A stretch of DNA of 64,000 nt, taken from contig JASCOE010000010.1 in NCBI GenBank assembly GCA_029959285.1, positions 124,001-188,000 of the forward strand, given 5' to 3'. The notes below the pieces were generated by a model. That model did no database searches and was not told where the DNA came from. It saw only the letters and a program-made list of their open reading frames with translations. Below, piece by piece: positions 25,746-36,441 of this stretch (position 1 is its first letter; each line of letters begins with the position of its first letter). This DNA is from Flavobacteriaceae bacterium PS02337 (GTDB lineage: Bacteria; Bacteroidota; Bacteroidia; Flavobacteriales; Flavobacteriaceae). Position numbers and translations under genes: made by a program.

Positions 25746-27812
25746 ATGAAATATTTATTTGTACTATTATTTGCAGGGATAACTGCGGGTGCTCAAGTCC
25801 AGAAAGAGCAGCTTAACCTTATGCCTTGGCCTCAGAGTGTTGTTGTTAATGAAGGTAATTTTGCTTTAACCAAAAATTTTAAAGTCAATATTACAGGAAA
25901 TCCCGATCAAAGAATTTTTGGCGGAGTAACTCGCTTTTTGCGCCGTTTAGATGGTAGAGCAGGTATATTTTTTGAACAAGGTTTTATTGCCAAATTAAAT
26001 GAAGTTCCAAACGCAGAATTACAAATCAATTGTACTAAAAGCGGCAAAATTGGTTTATACGAAGACGAAAGTTATCATTTAGATATTACTTCAAACAAAA
26101 TTACTTTAAATGCATCAAGCGATTTAGGTGCATTACACGGTTTGGAGACTTTGTTGCAGTTGCTTCAAAACAATTCAAACTCCTTTTATTTTCCTGTTTC
26201 AAAAATATCAGATTTTCCAAGATTTACGTGGAGAGGTTTAATGATTGATGCTTCAAGACATTTTCAGCCAGTTGATGTAATAAAAAGAAATATTGATGCT
26301 TTGGCAGCAATGAAAATGAATGTTTTTCACTGGCATTTGGTTGACGATCAAGGCTGGAGAATTGAAATGAAAAAACATCCAAAGTTTATTCAATTAGCTT
26401 CGGACGGAATGTATTACACACAAGAAGAAATTAAAAATATCGTAAAATATGCCGATGAGCGCGGTATTTTAATCGTTCCAGAAATAGATGTTCCAGGTCA
26501 CGGATCTGCCATTTTAACGGCTTACCCAGAAATTGGCAGTAAAGTAATTAAGCTGACAGGAGGAACATCCGAAAAAAATATTCAAGGTACGGCAATCAGT
26601 ACCTATGGAGTTGAAAGAAATGCTGGTATTTTTTCACCAACATTAGATCCTTCAAATCCTAAAACATATCAAATTTTAAGTGAAGTTTTTGATGAAGTTT
26701 GTCCGTTATTCCCTGGAGCTTATTTTCATATTGGTGGAGATGAAAATGAAGGAAAAGATTGGGATGCAAACCCTAAAATTCAAGAATTCAAAAAGAAACA
26801 TAATTTAAAAACGAACCACGAATTACAAACCTATTTCACGATGCAATTGGCGCCGATGTTAAAGAAACACGGAAAACAATTGATGGGTTGGGAAGAAATT
26901 TTAACCAAAGATCTTTCTAAAGAAGCAATTGTGCATTCTTGGAGAGGTCCAAACGAAGGAATGGCAGCCGGACAATCTTTAGTTGATGCCGTTAAAAAAG
27001 GATACAAAACAGTTTTATCAAACGGATATTACATCGATTTAATGTATCCAGTTGCAAGTCATTATTTAAACGATCCAATGCCAAAAGGAGCCAATTTAAC
27101 TGCTGAAGAAAAAGCAAGAATTTTGGGTGGAGAAGCCACAATGTGGACAGAATTAGTTTCGCCAACAACAATAGATTCAAGACTTTGGCCAAGAACAGCT
27201 GCAATTGCAGAAAGACTTTGGTCTGCAGAAGATGTTGTCGATGTTGAAAATATGAGAAAACGTTTAGAAGTTGTTTCTTTTAGATTAGAAGAATTAGGAA
27301 TTACTCATCTTCGTAATAAAGATGTAATCTTGAGAAATATTGCAAATAATCAAGATATCAAACCTTTAGAAGAATTTTTAAAAGTTAGCGAACCGCTTAA
27401 AGGTTACACGCGTAACAAGGGCGGAACAGAATATCAAATGTATTCTCCATTAACACTTTTTGCAGATGCTTGTGGTCCAGATGCGAAAGACGCTTTAGCT
27501 TTTGATGCTGTGGTGGCTCAATATTTATCAAATAAATCTGCAGATAATAAAGCAAAACTTGCTGGCTTTTTCAATAAATGGATTGCTGTACATAAAGGAT
27601 TAACTGAAATAAGCATTAATGCGCCATTGGTGCAACCTATATTACCATTGTCTAAAAAACTAAATGACGCTTCTCAGGAATTGTTATTGGTTTTGGATAA
27701 TAAATCAACTTTAACACCTGCAGATCTGAAAAAATTGATTGAACAATGCAATACTAAAGATCATGCAGATGTAGAACTGTCTGTTTATGAGAGTTTAAAG
27801 AAATTAATTTAG
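25746..27812 (+). CDS. beta-N-acetylhexosaminidase, GH20
   Basis: The 688-residue enzyme releases terminal GlcNAc from chitin oligosaccharides. It has a signal peptide (MKYLFVLLFAGITAGAQ), the small GH20b domain (about 30-150) and the GH20 barrel starting near DFPRFTWRGLMIDASRHF, with the catalytic Asp-Glu pair D332-E333 in FHIGGDENEGKDW. HWHLVDDQGWRIEMK and GWEEIL are further active-site signatures. No lipobox or T9SS tail is visible, so it probably works in the periplasm on oligomers imported by SusCD. A C-terminal helical extension follows the barrel. Confidence 0.94.
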   Translation: MKYLFVLLFAGITAGAQVQKEQLNLMPWPQSVVVNEGNFALTKNFKVNITGNPDQRIFGGVTRFLRRLDGRAGIFFEQGFIAKLNEVPNAELQINCTKSGKIGLYEDESYHLDITSNKITLNASSDLGALHGLETLLQLLQNNSNSFYFPVSKISDFPRFTWRGLMIDASRHFQPVDVIKRNIDALAAMKMNVFHWHLVDDQGWRIEMKKHPKFIQLASDGMYYTQEEIKNIVKYADERGILIVPEIDVPGHGSAILTAYPEIGSKVIKLTGGTSEKNIQGTAISTYGVERNAGIFSPTLDPSNPKTYQILSEVFDEVCPLFPGAYFHIGGDENEGKDWDANPKIQEFKKKHNLKTNHELQTYFTMQLAPMLKKHGKQLMGWEEILTKDLSKEAIVHSWRGPNEGMAAGQSLVDAVKKGYKTVLSNGYYIDLMYPVASHYLNDPMPKGANLTAEEKARILGGEATMWTELVSPTTIDSRLWPRTAAIAERLWSAEDVVDVENMRKRLEVVSFRLEELGITHLRNKDVILRNIANNQDIKPLEEFLKVSEPLKGYTRNKGGTEYQMYSPLTLFADACGPDAKDALAFDAVVAQYLSNKSADNKAKLAGFFNKWIAVHKGLTEISINAPLVQPILPLSKKLNDASQELLLVLDNKSTLTPADLKKLIEQCNTKDHADVELSVYESLKKLI

Positions 27813-27872
27813 AGTTGGATTTGAATTAGTATTTAGTACGTTTTTAAGACTGCTAATGTTTTTTTAGAGAGT

Positions 27873-27910
27873 TAATTACTTCTGCCATGATTCTATGGCA
27901 GGGGTAATTA
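27873..27910 (+). other. 16 bp hairpin downstream of the GH20 gene
   Basis: TAATTACTTCTGCCAT and ATGGCAGGGGTAATTA pair over 16 positions including two G-T pairs around a GATTCT loop. No T run follows, so it may be an mRNA 3' end or processing signal. Confidence 0.65.
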
Positions 27911-28203
27911 TAATGTTGAAATCTCTTTTTAGAATGATACTATTTCAGGTAAAATCAATAATAATTAACTATAAAAAAAAATAACCAATAACGGAGTATT
28001 AACCTTTTAAAAACCAAATAGAAAGAATAGAATAAAACATGACAATAAAGAGAATATATTGATGAGTCGTCCCAAATTTATCATTTGTATTTAATATTAA
28101 TTTTTTTAAAATTATAAATAAATATCAATCACTACTATTTGCTAATGATTATGTATAAATCGGTAATAGTAATATTTATCTATAGAATTTAATTTGAGTT
28201 TAT

Positions 28204-28234
28204 TTCCAATCGGCAGCGGGCTTCCAATCTGCAG
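28204..28234 (+). promoter_or_regulatory. tandem repeats TTCCAATCnGCAG before chiA
   Basis: TTCCAATCGGCAG (28204-28216) and TTCCAATCTGCAG (28222-28234) differ at one base and are 18 bp apart. They lie 75-105 bp before the chiA ATG and could be operators, or part of a leader RNA with hairpin CGTAT-TT-ATACG (28251-28262). Confidence 0.5.
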
Positions 28235-28308
28235 TTGAGCGAAACCTAGACGTATTTATACGGCTGTGGCCCAATTACTTATTTTCTATTAACTAATATT
28301 TATTAATT

Positions 28309-31300
28309 ATGAAACATTATTACAGATTGCTCTTTTTGTTACTGTTTCCCTTACTTGCTATGGCGCAACCAGCCCACGGAAAAAAAGTAGTAGGGTATTA
28401 TGCACAATGGTCTATTTATGCCCGGGATTTTAATATTCCGAAAATTGATGGAAGTAAATTGACGCATTTAAATTATTCTTTTTATGGTACAACGTATGAT
28501 CCTGCTCATCCAGAGAATACAAAATTAAAATGTTTGGACACTTATGCTGATTTTGAGCATATGGAAGGAGGAATTCCATGGGATGCTCCTGTAAAAGGAA
28601 ACTTTTATGACTTGAAAAAGTTAAAAGAAAAATATCCTCATTTAAAAGTTTTAATTTCTGTAGGAGGCTGGACAAAAGGACAAGATCTTTCTCCAATTGC
28701 TGCAAGTCCTGTGGCAAGAGCGGCTCTAGCAACAGATATGGCAAATTTTATCACAACATATCCATTTATTGATGGTTTCGATATCGATTGGGAATATCCT
28801 CTTTCGGGTGGAACTGATGGTACAGAAGTGATAAATGGAGCTCCAATTCCTCCGCAAAAATACAGCCCAGATGACAACAAAAATTTAGTTTATTTATTGA
28901 AAGCAATGCGTCAGGCAATGCCGAATAAATTAATCACAATTGCAGCTGGAAACAATGTTAGAAAAGTAGCACAGCAGTATTTAGGACCATCAAACAGATC
29001 ACAATACGGAATGACAGAAGATATTTCGACTTATTGTGATTACATCACTTATTTCGGATATGATTTTGGTGGAAATTGGTACGATAAAACATGCTACAAT
29101 GCACCTTTATATTCAAGTGGAAATGCAAATGATCCGCTTTACGGAGCGGCACAATCAGAATCATTAGATGAATTAACAAATCAATATTTGAATGTGGTTG
29201 GTTTTCCTGCAAATAAATTAATCATGGGATTACCTTTTTACGGAAAGAAATTCGATCACGTGGCTAATAACGGAACCAATCCAAATTTACCAGGATTATT
29301 CGTTTCAGCTGCAAGAGATATAGTTCCAGGATGTACAAATCCGCAAAACCCAATCGGAACTTGGGATGGTTCTGGCGCTTGCGAACGTTCAGGAAGTATC
29401 GAAATTTGCGATTTAGTCGGAAATCCAGTTACAAACTCACATGCGTATTTAGATCCAAATACGATGTTAGTAACGCCAACTGCCGCTTCAGCAGGATGGG
29501 TGCGTTATTTTGACAATACAACAAAAGTTCCTTATTTATATAATGCTACTAGAAAAGAGTTTATTTCTTATGAAGATAAACAATCGATGGATTTAAAAGT
29601 ACAGTACATTAAATCAAGAAATTTAGCAGGAGGAATGGTTTGGGAATTATCTCAAGATACAAGAGGCTCTATTCCTAATTCATTATTGACTCAAGTTGAT
29701 ACCTCTTTTGGAAGTGCTGTTCCTGGGACCGTAAGTATTTCTGGTTCTGCAAAAAACGGATCAGCTTTAGTTACAGATGTTACAGTTGAATTACGTAATG
29801 CATCTAATGCCGTTATTCAGACAGTAGTTTCTCAAACAGGAAATTTTGCATTCAATAATTTAACTTCTGGACAAAATTATACCGTTACAGCATTAAAAGC
29901 GACTTATACTTTTACTCCAGTAACTTTAAATAATGTTACCGTAAATCAAACTGGAGTTATAATCAACGGAACTCAGCCAACTTACACCGTAAGCGGAACA
30001 GTTCTTAACGGATCGACTGGCGTTTCGGGCGTAACAGTTTCGGCAGTTTCAGGAAGCTCAACATTAACAGCAGTTTCAAACGCAAGCGGAGTTTACAGCG
30101 TTGCAGGTTTAACAGCTGGATTAAATTATACCGTTACAGCTGCAAAAACTGGATTTTCATACACACCAGCTTCTACAGTTTATAATGCAATCGATGCAAA
30201 CAAAACGTTGAATTTTGTTCAAGGAGCAGCAGTTGTAAATTACACCGTAAGCGGAACAGTTCTTATCGGAAGTACTGGAGTTTCTGGCGTAACCGTTACA
30301 GCATCATCTACAGCAGGAAATGTTACAGCAACAACCAATTCAAGTGGAGCATATACTTTGACTTTGGCTTCTGGCGGAAATTATACCGTAACTGCTGCCT
30401 TAACAGGACAAACTTTTACTCCTGCTTCGACAGTTTATTCAAATTTAAATGCGAACAAAACATTAAACTTTTCACAAGATGTTATTGTAACTCCTTCAAG
30501 TAAAATTAGTGGTACAGTTAAAAACGGAACAACTCCGGTTGCTGGTGCAAAAGTAGAAATCGTTTTACCTTGGACAGACAGTACACACAACTGGAAAAGC
30601 GTTTTGGCAACAACAGATGCACAAGGAAAATATAGTTTTGATAATTCTGTTACTGATGGTTATACAACCATTACAAGTTTAAAATTAAATACTTGGTCAA
30701 ACGGAGAGGTAAATTATTACCCAAATAATTTGGCAAACTTCGCAGTTCCTACAAACCCAACAATTTACAATTTCAATACAAGTTCTACAGCAAAAACAGC
30801 ACTAGCTGCCGCAAATTTAATCAGCGGAACAGTTAAAAACGGAACAGTTGCAGTAGCTGGAGCAAAAGTAGAAATCGTTTTACCTTGGACAGATAGTACA
30901 CATAACTGGAAAAGTGTTTTAGCAACAACAGATGCATCAGGAAATTATACTTTTGATAATTCAGTTGTAGCTGGTTATACGCAAATTTTAAGTTTAAAAT
31001 TAAATTCATGGGAAAATGGTGAAGCAACTTATTACCCAAATAACTTAGCCAACTTTGCAGTTCCAACAATGCCAACGGTTTATAATTTTAATAGACAAGC
31101 GGTAGTTGCGACTAAACCAGTGGTTAACATTACAGCGCCAACAGCTTCGTCGATAGCTATAAATTTAGGATCATCAATTAATTTTGTTGCAAGTGTTGGG
31201 TTAAGTGCTGCTGATGCGACTACAATTTCATCTGTAGTATTTAGTTTAGACGGACAAACTTTGAGTGCGACCAATTCTTCAGCAACTTATACATCAACTT

Positions 31301-33057
31301 GGACACCAGCAGCAAATCAGTTTTCGGCTTCTCATACGTTAACTGTTACAGCTACTGCATCAAACGGAACAACAGAATCAAAAACATATAGTTTTACATT
31401 AACTTGTTCTGGTGCAAATTGCCCAAATTCATTACCAGTAATTACATGGAATTCACCATCTAATACTACTGTAAACCAAAGTACTTTTCAAGTTGTACCA
31501 ATTTCAGTTACAGCTGTAGATAGTAACGGATCAGTTTCAGGTGTTACGATTACAATAAACGGAGGTACGTTTAACATGACAGCGGGTACAAATAATACCT
31601 ATTCGTATAATTTTACACCATATGCTTACAAAGATTATCCAATTGTAATCAAAGCAACCGATAATCAATCTGGTGTAACTACATTAAACAATACAATTAA
31701 AATTGCTCCAGTAAGTACCAATAGATTTATTCCGCTTCCTTCTAAAATTATTTTAGGATATGCACATTCTTGGGAAAATACTTCAGCTCCATTTTTATAT
31801 TTCTCTCAAATGGTGGGAAGTAAGTTTAACGTAGTCGATTATTCTTTCGTAGAAACAGTGAATCGTGATGGTTATACACCAGTATTAACTACAAACGATA
31901 CTAGATATTTGACTAATGGAGTTTTCAATAAGCAATTGTTGAAAAATGATATAAAATCTTTAAGAGATAGTGGAGTTCCTGTTATTGTCTCTATCGGAGG
32001 TCAAAATGGGCATGTTGTTTTAGATAATGTAACTCAAAAAAATATTTTTGTTAATGGTCTAAAAGCAATTATTGACGAGTATCAATTTGATGGAGTTGAT
32101 ATTGATTTTGAAGGCGGATCGATGAATTTTAGCGCAGGAAATTTAAGAGACATTTCGTATGCAGGTATTTCTGCTTATCCAAGATTAAAAAACGTAGTAG
32201 ATGCTTTCAAAGAATTGAAAGCGTATTATGGTCCTGGATTTTTATTGACAGCAGCTCCAGAAACACAATACGTACAAGGAGGATATTCTACTTATACTGA
32301 TACATTTGGTTCTTTCCTTCCAATCATTCAAAACTTGCGTAACGAACTAGATTTGTTGGCGGTACAATTGTATAATACAGGAGGAGAAAACGGATTAGAT
32401 GGTCAATATTATGGCACGGCTAAGAAATCAAACATGGTAACAGCTCTAACTGATATGGTAATAAAAGGATATAACATTGCTACAACAGGAATGCATTTCG
32501 ATGGTTTGCCAGCCTCAAAAGTTCTTATTGCATTACCAGCTTGCCCGAGTGCAGCAGGTAGCGGTTATTTAACGCCGACAGAAGGAATTAATGCTATGCA
32601 TTATTTAAGAACCGGAACCACTTTTTCAGGAAGAACATACACTATGCAGCCAGGCGGACCATATCCTTCTTTAAGAGGTTTAATGACTTGGTCTGTAAAC
32701 TGGGATGCCTCTTCTTGCGGTAATTCATCTGAATTATCTAAAGCTTATGCCGCTTATTTTGCATCGCAGTCGGCATCAAAAACATTGGCACTAGATGATA
32801 TTTCTTTAAAAAGCAATACAACTGTAGCCTATTTTAAAAACAATACTTTATCTGTATCTAATGAAACAGAAGATATTGCTCAGGTTGATGTATTTAATAC
32901 GATAGGACAAACTATTACAAGTTCTAGAAATATTCAGAACAACAAAGAAGTCTTGCTTCATAGCCACAGTTTTGCTAGCAAGCAGTTATTTATTGTAATA
33001 GTAACAGACAAATCTGGAAATAAAAAGTCACTGAAAGTAATGAATTTTTTGAATTAG
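28309..33057 (+). CDS. chiA: secreted chitinase with two GH18 domains and T9SS tail
   Basis: The 1582 residues closely follow the architecture of F. johnsoniae ChiA, the T9SS-exported key chitinase. Order: signal peptide (to LLAMAQ, residue 20); GH18 domain 1 (about 25-460, catalytic DGFDIDWE, Glu 162); three carboxypeptidase-regulatory/Ig-like repeats (about 485-730, YTVSGTVLNGSTGVSGVTV type); two nearly identical 105-residue domains (733-837 and 838-935, GAKVEIVLPWTDSTHNWK); two Ig-like domains (about 950-1135); GH18 domain 2 (about 1145-1490, DGVDIDFE, Glu 1268); and a C-terminal sorting-domain-like region (about 1510-1582, VDVFNTIGQTI, ending MNFLN). Both catalytic motifs are intact. It should be free or cell-surface and start chitin breakdown. 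Confidence 0.94.
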   Translation: MKHYYRLLFLLLFPLLAMAQPAHGKKVVGYYAQWSIYARDFNIPKIDGSKLTHLNYSFYGTTYDPAHPENTKLKCLDTYADFEHMEGGIPWDAPVKGNFYDLKKLKEKYPHLKVLISVGGWTKGQDLSPIAASPVARAALATDMANFITTYPFIDGFDIDWEYPLSGGTDGTEVINGAPIPPQKYSPDDNKNLVYLLKAMRQAMPNKLITIAAGNNVRKVAQQYLGPSNRSQYGMTEDISTYCDYITYFGYDFGGNWYDKTCYNAPLYSSGNANDPLYGAAQSESLDELTNQYLNVVGFPANKLIMGLPFYGKKFDHVANNGTNPNLPGLFVSAARDIVPGCTNPQNPIGTWDGSGACERSGSIEICDLVGNPVTNSHAYLDPNTMLVTPTAASAGWVRYFDNTTKVPYLYNATRKEFISYEDKQSMDLKVQYIKSRNLAGGMVWELSQDTRGSIPNSLLTQVDTSFGSAVPGTVSISGSAKNGSALVTDVTVELRNASNAVIQTVVSQTGNFAFNNLTSGQNYTVTALKATYTFTPVTLNNVTVNQTGVIINGTQPTYTVSGTVLNGSTGVSGVTVSAVSGSSTLTAVSNASGVYSVAGLTAGLNYTVTAAKTGFSYTPASTVYNAIDANKTLNFVQGAAVVNYTVSGTVLIGSTGVSGVTVTASSTAGNVTATTNSSGAYTLTLASGGNYTVTAALTGQTFTPASTVYSNLNANKTLNFSQDVIVTPSSKISGTVKNGTTPVAGAKVEIVLPWTDSTHNWKSVLATTDAQGKYSFDNSVTDGYTTITSLKLNTWSNGEVNYYPNNLANFAVPTNPTIYNFNTSSTAKTALAAANLISGTVKNGTVAVAGAKVEIVLPWTDSTHNWKSVLATTDASGNYTFDNSVVAGYTQILSLKLNSWENGEATYYPNNLANFAVPTMPTVYNFNRQAVVATKPVVNITAPTASSIAINLGSSINFVASVGLSAADATTISSVVFSLDGQTLSATNSSATYTSTWTPAANQFSASHTLTVTATASNGTTESKTYSFTLTCSGANCPNSLPVITWNSPSNTTVNQSTFQVVPISVTAVDSNGSVSGVTITINGGTFNMTAGTNNTYSYNFTPYAYKDYPIVIKATDNQSGVTTLNNTIKIAPVSTNRFIPLPSKIILGYAHSWENTSAPFLYFSQMVGSKFNVVDYSFVETVNRDGYTPVLTTNDTRYLTNGVFNKQLLKNDIKSLRDSGVPVIVSIGGQNGHVVLDNVTQKNIFVNGLKAIIDEYQFDGVDIDFEGGSMNFSAGNLRDISYAGISAYPRLKNVVDAFKELKAYYGPGFLLTAAPETQYVQGGYSTYTDTFGSFLPIIQNLRNELDLLAVQLYNTGGENGLDGQYYGTAKKSNMVTALTDMVIKGYNIATTGMHFDGLPASKVLIALPACPSAAGSGYLTPTEGINAMHYLRTGTTFSGRTYTMQPGGPYPSLRGLMTWSVNWDASSCGNSSELSKAYAAYFASQSASKTLALDDISLKSNTTVAYFKNNTLSVSNETEDIAQVDVFNTIGQTITSSRNIQNNKEVLLHSHSFASKQLFIVIVTDKSGNKKSLKVMNFLN
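30505..31100 (+). repeat. tandem repeat in chiA, 315 bp period
   Basis: The unit starting ISGTVKNGT is encoded at 30505-30819 and again from 30820. The two copies differ at few residues (for example SWENGEATYYPNNLANFAVP against TWSNGEVNYYPNNLANFAVP). They are probably carbohydrate-binding or spacer domains made by recent duplication. Confidence 0.85.
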
Positions 33058-33207
33058 AATAAAATGATTGAAAATCTAGAAATGAAAAATTGGGAAAGGT
33101 TAAAATTGAGCTTGGTTATTTATTTTTTAATCTGATTTTTATTTCGAATAAATGCTGTGAATTAAGGAGATTTGTTATTTGGTTTTCTCCTTGAAGAGCA
33201 CATTATG

Positions 33208-33237
33208 AACCTGGCAATTTTGTTGCCAGGTTTTTTT
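33208..33237 (+). terminator. intrinsic terminator of the chitin operon
   Basis: AACCTGGCAA and TTGCCAGGTT form a perfect 10 bp stem with a 5 nt loop and a T run. Confidence 0.93.
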
Positions 33238-33272
33238 ATGTTTAAAAGTAAAGCAATCACAACCAATAGTCA

Positions 33273-33338
33273 TTGCGAGGAACGAAGCAACCGCACTTGC
33301 TGAATCAATTGTTAGTGAGATTGCTTCGTTCCTCGCAA
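33273..33338. repeat. inverted repeat with 18 bp arms (TTGCGAGGAACGAAGCAA)
   Basis: TTGCGAGGAACGAAGCAA (33273-33290) and its exact reverse complement (33321-33338) flank a 30 bp loop. This palindrome is of the kind dispersed widely in Bacteroidota intergenic DNA. A related but different GAGGAACGA palindrome occurs at 34244-34345. Confidence 0.8.
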
Positions 33339-33363
33339 AGACACTGCGTGAAAAAAAAAGTAG

Positions 33364-33371
33364 TACTTTTG
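33364..33371 (+). promoter_or_regulatory. promoter -7 box TACTTTTG of the thioredoxin-like gene
   Basis: Perfect TAnnTTTG box 27 bp before the ATG at 33399. It rules out the upstream TTG start inside the palindrome. Confidence 0.65.
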
Positions 33372-33398
33372 ACTTTAGAATTATCGCATCAAATCTTC

Positions 33399-34172
33399 AT
33401 GAAAAAATCAATTACCATCATAATTACACTCTTAATTTTTGCTTCTTCTTTTAGCCAAAACAAATTCGGAAATCCAGAAGTTGATCCAATTCAGATTCAG
33501 AAAACTTACGAATCATGGTCAGCTTATCAGAATAAAAAAATCATGCTTTCTAGAGATTTTAAAGCGCTGGATTTTTCTTCAAAAGAAATTTCAAAAGAGA
33601 CTTTTTTAGATTGGCTTGCAAACGGAAATTTTATTCCAATTCGACTGAAATCTGAAACAGCTGTTTATGTTTATAAATTATTCAAAATTCAGCCAAAAAC
33701 AGATTCAAGTATAAAAGCCACAATTAACCAAATTGGTTTTGATGCTTATAAAAACTACAAAATGGAAGGGACGGCTTTTCCTTCATTTTCATTTAAAGAT
33801 TTGAATGGAAATTTGGTTACCAACGAATCTATAAAAGGAAAAATTATCGTGATAAAATGCTGGTATATTCATTGCACGCCTTGTATCAAAGAATTTCTGC
33901 AAGTCAACAAACTAGTCGCAGATTATAAAGACAGAAACGACATTCTTTTTATAAGTTTAGCTGAAGATTCTTCAGAACAATTAAAAACGTTTTTGGCAAG
34001 AAAACCACTTTCATATGCTGTAATTCCCGACATGAAAGAATATATGAATCAAGCTTTGCAATTGAATTCTTTTCCAACTCATTTTATTATAAATAAAGAA
34101 GGAATGATTGCTAAAGTTCTGCCGAATTTTGAAAGTCTAGAAGTGGCTTTGGCAAAAGAAAGTAAATTGTAA
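33399..34172 (+). CDS. exported thioredoxin-like (TlpA/AhpC-TSA) protein
   Basis: From the ATG at 33399 the protein has 257 residues with a signal peptide (MKKSITIIITLLIFASSFSQ). An N-terminal region of unknown type (about 25-120) is followed by a thioredoxin-fold domain (about 122-255) with FPSFSFKDLNGNLV, the redox motif CTPC in YIHCTPCIKEF, and SFPTHFIINKEG with the cis-Pro loop. It is probably a periplasmic thiol reductase of the TlpA/ResA type, substrate unknown. The longer reading frame from 33273 runs through a palindromic repeat and was rejected as start. Confidence 0.85.
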   Translation: MKKSITIIITLLIFASSFSQNKFGNPEVDPIQIQKTYESWSAYQNKKIMLSRDFKALDFSSKEISKETFLDWLANGNFIPIRLKSETAVYVYKLFKIQPKTDSSIKATINQIGFDAYKNYKMEGTAFPSFSFKDLNGNLVTNESIKGKIIVIKCWYIHCTPCIKEFLQVNKLVADYKDRNDILFISLAEDSSEQLKTFLARKPLSYAVIPDMKEYMNQALQLNSFPTHFIINKEGMIAKVLPNFESLEVALAKESKL

Positions 34173-34243
34173 AATAGTTCCGCAGGAACAAAGTATATTG
34201 TAGAGATGGATTTTAATCCATCATACGCAATCAGAACCCAATC

Positions 34244-34345
34244 TTGTCATTTCGAGGAACGAGAAATCTCCGCAAGTGACTCCGCAACGAGAATCCAATC
34301 TTTGTAGAGCTTCTTGTGGAGATTTCTCGTTCCTCGAAATGACAA
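34244..34345. repeat. long inverted repeat with GTCATTTCGAGGAACGAGAA arms
   Basis: The arms begin TTGTCATTTCGAGGAACGAG and end with its exact reverse complement at 34345; pairing continues for about 30 bp with minor mismatches. It belongs to a palindrome type common in Bacteroidota intergenic regions. Confidence 0.8.
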
Positions 34346-34442
34346 ACAGGAACTTAAATTATAGATTTTAAACTAAACTTAGTGCCTTTACGCTTCTGCG
34401 AGAAACCCACACCAGCATAAAAAACCTTAGTACCTTAGCACC

Positions 34443-36119
<1,677 letters not shown>

Positions 36120-36121
36120 TA

Positions 36122-36159
36122 AAAAAAATCCCCGTTATGAAAATAACGGGGATTTTTTT
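36122..36159. terminator. bidirectional terminator between ABC-F and small lipoprotein genes
   Basis: ATCCCCGTTAT and ATAACGGGGAT form an 11 bp stem with a GAAA tetraloop, flanked by A and T runs. It can serve both convergent genes. Confidence 0.93.
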
Positions 36160-36164
36160 ATGTC

Positions 36165-36338
36165 TTATTTGCTTCCGAACATTTTAGCGAAAATCCAGAT
36201 GATAATCGCAACAATAAAGATTACGATAAAAATTCCGAATCCCATTCCGGCTTTAAAAATGTCTCCTACTAGTTCGCAGCTTGTAAATGAAAATAGTATA
36301 ACGAATACCATTAACAATCTTGTAATTTTATTTTGCAT
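36165..36338 (-). CDS. 57-residue membrane lipoprotein, conserved-type
   Basis: The minus strand encodes 57 residues starting MQNKITRLLMVFVILFSFTS with Cys 21 as a lipobox (FTSC), followed by GDIFKAGMGFG and a strongly hydrophobic segment before the end KMFGSK. The layout is lipid anchor, short turn and one membrane helix. The reading frame ends 5 bp from a strong bidirectional terminator, and the opposite frame has no sensible product, both supporting a real gene. Similar tiny lipoproteins are frequent in flavobacteria; function unknown. Confidence 0.75.
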   Translation of the reverse strand: MQNKITRLLMVFVILFSFTSCELVGDIFKAGMGFGIFIVIFIVAIIIWIFAKMFGSK

Positions 36339-36441
36339 GATGTTGAGTTTTTAAATTCAATATTAAAATTACTTCAACAATCGTGGAAATGTGTTATAGA
36401 ATTTTTGGGAAATGTTTTAGGATTTTGAGATTTAATATTAG

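Larger units (their letters stand above)
27813..28308 (+). other. long gap between the GH20 and chitinase genes
   Basis: The 496 bp hold no gene I can support. They contain a 16 bp hairpin (27873-27910), about 290 bp of very AT-rich sequence, and then a GC-richer stretch with tandem repeats and hairpins (28204-28272) just before chiA. No perfect TAnnTTTG box was found. Confidence 0.6.
33058..33398 (+). other. gap after chiA: terminator and palindromic repeat
   Basis: The 341 bp hold a strong terminator (33208-33237), a palindrome (33273-33338) and the promoter of the thioredoxin-like gene. An open frame running through the palindrome into that gene is not real coding sequence. Confidence 0.7.

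Noticed and set aside
33273-33398. Upstream extension of the thioredoxin-like gene starting with TTG
   Set aside because: It reads through a perfect palindromic repeat and a promoter box, and it would bury the signal peptide that begins at the ATG at 33399.
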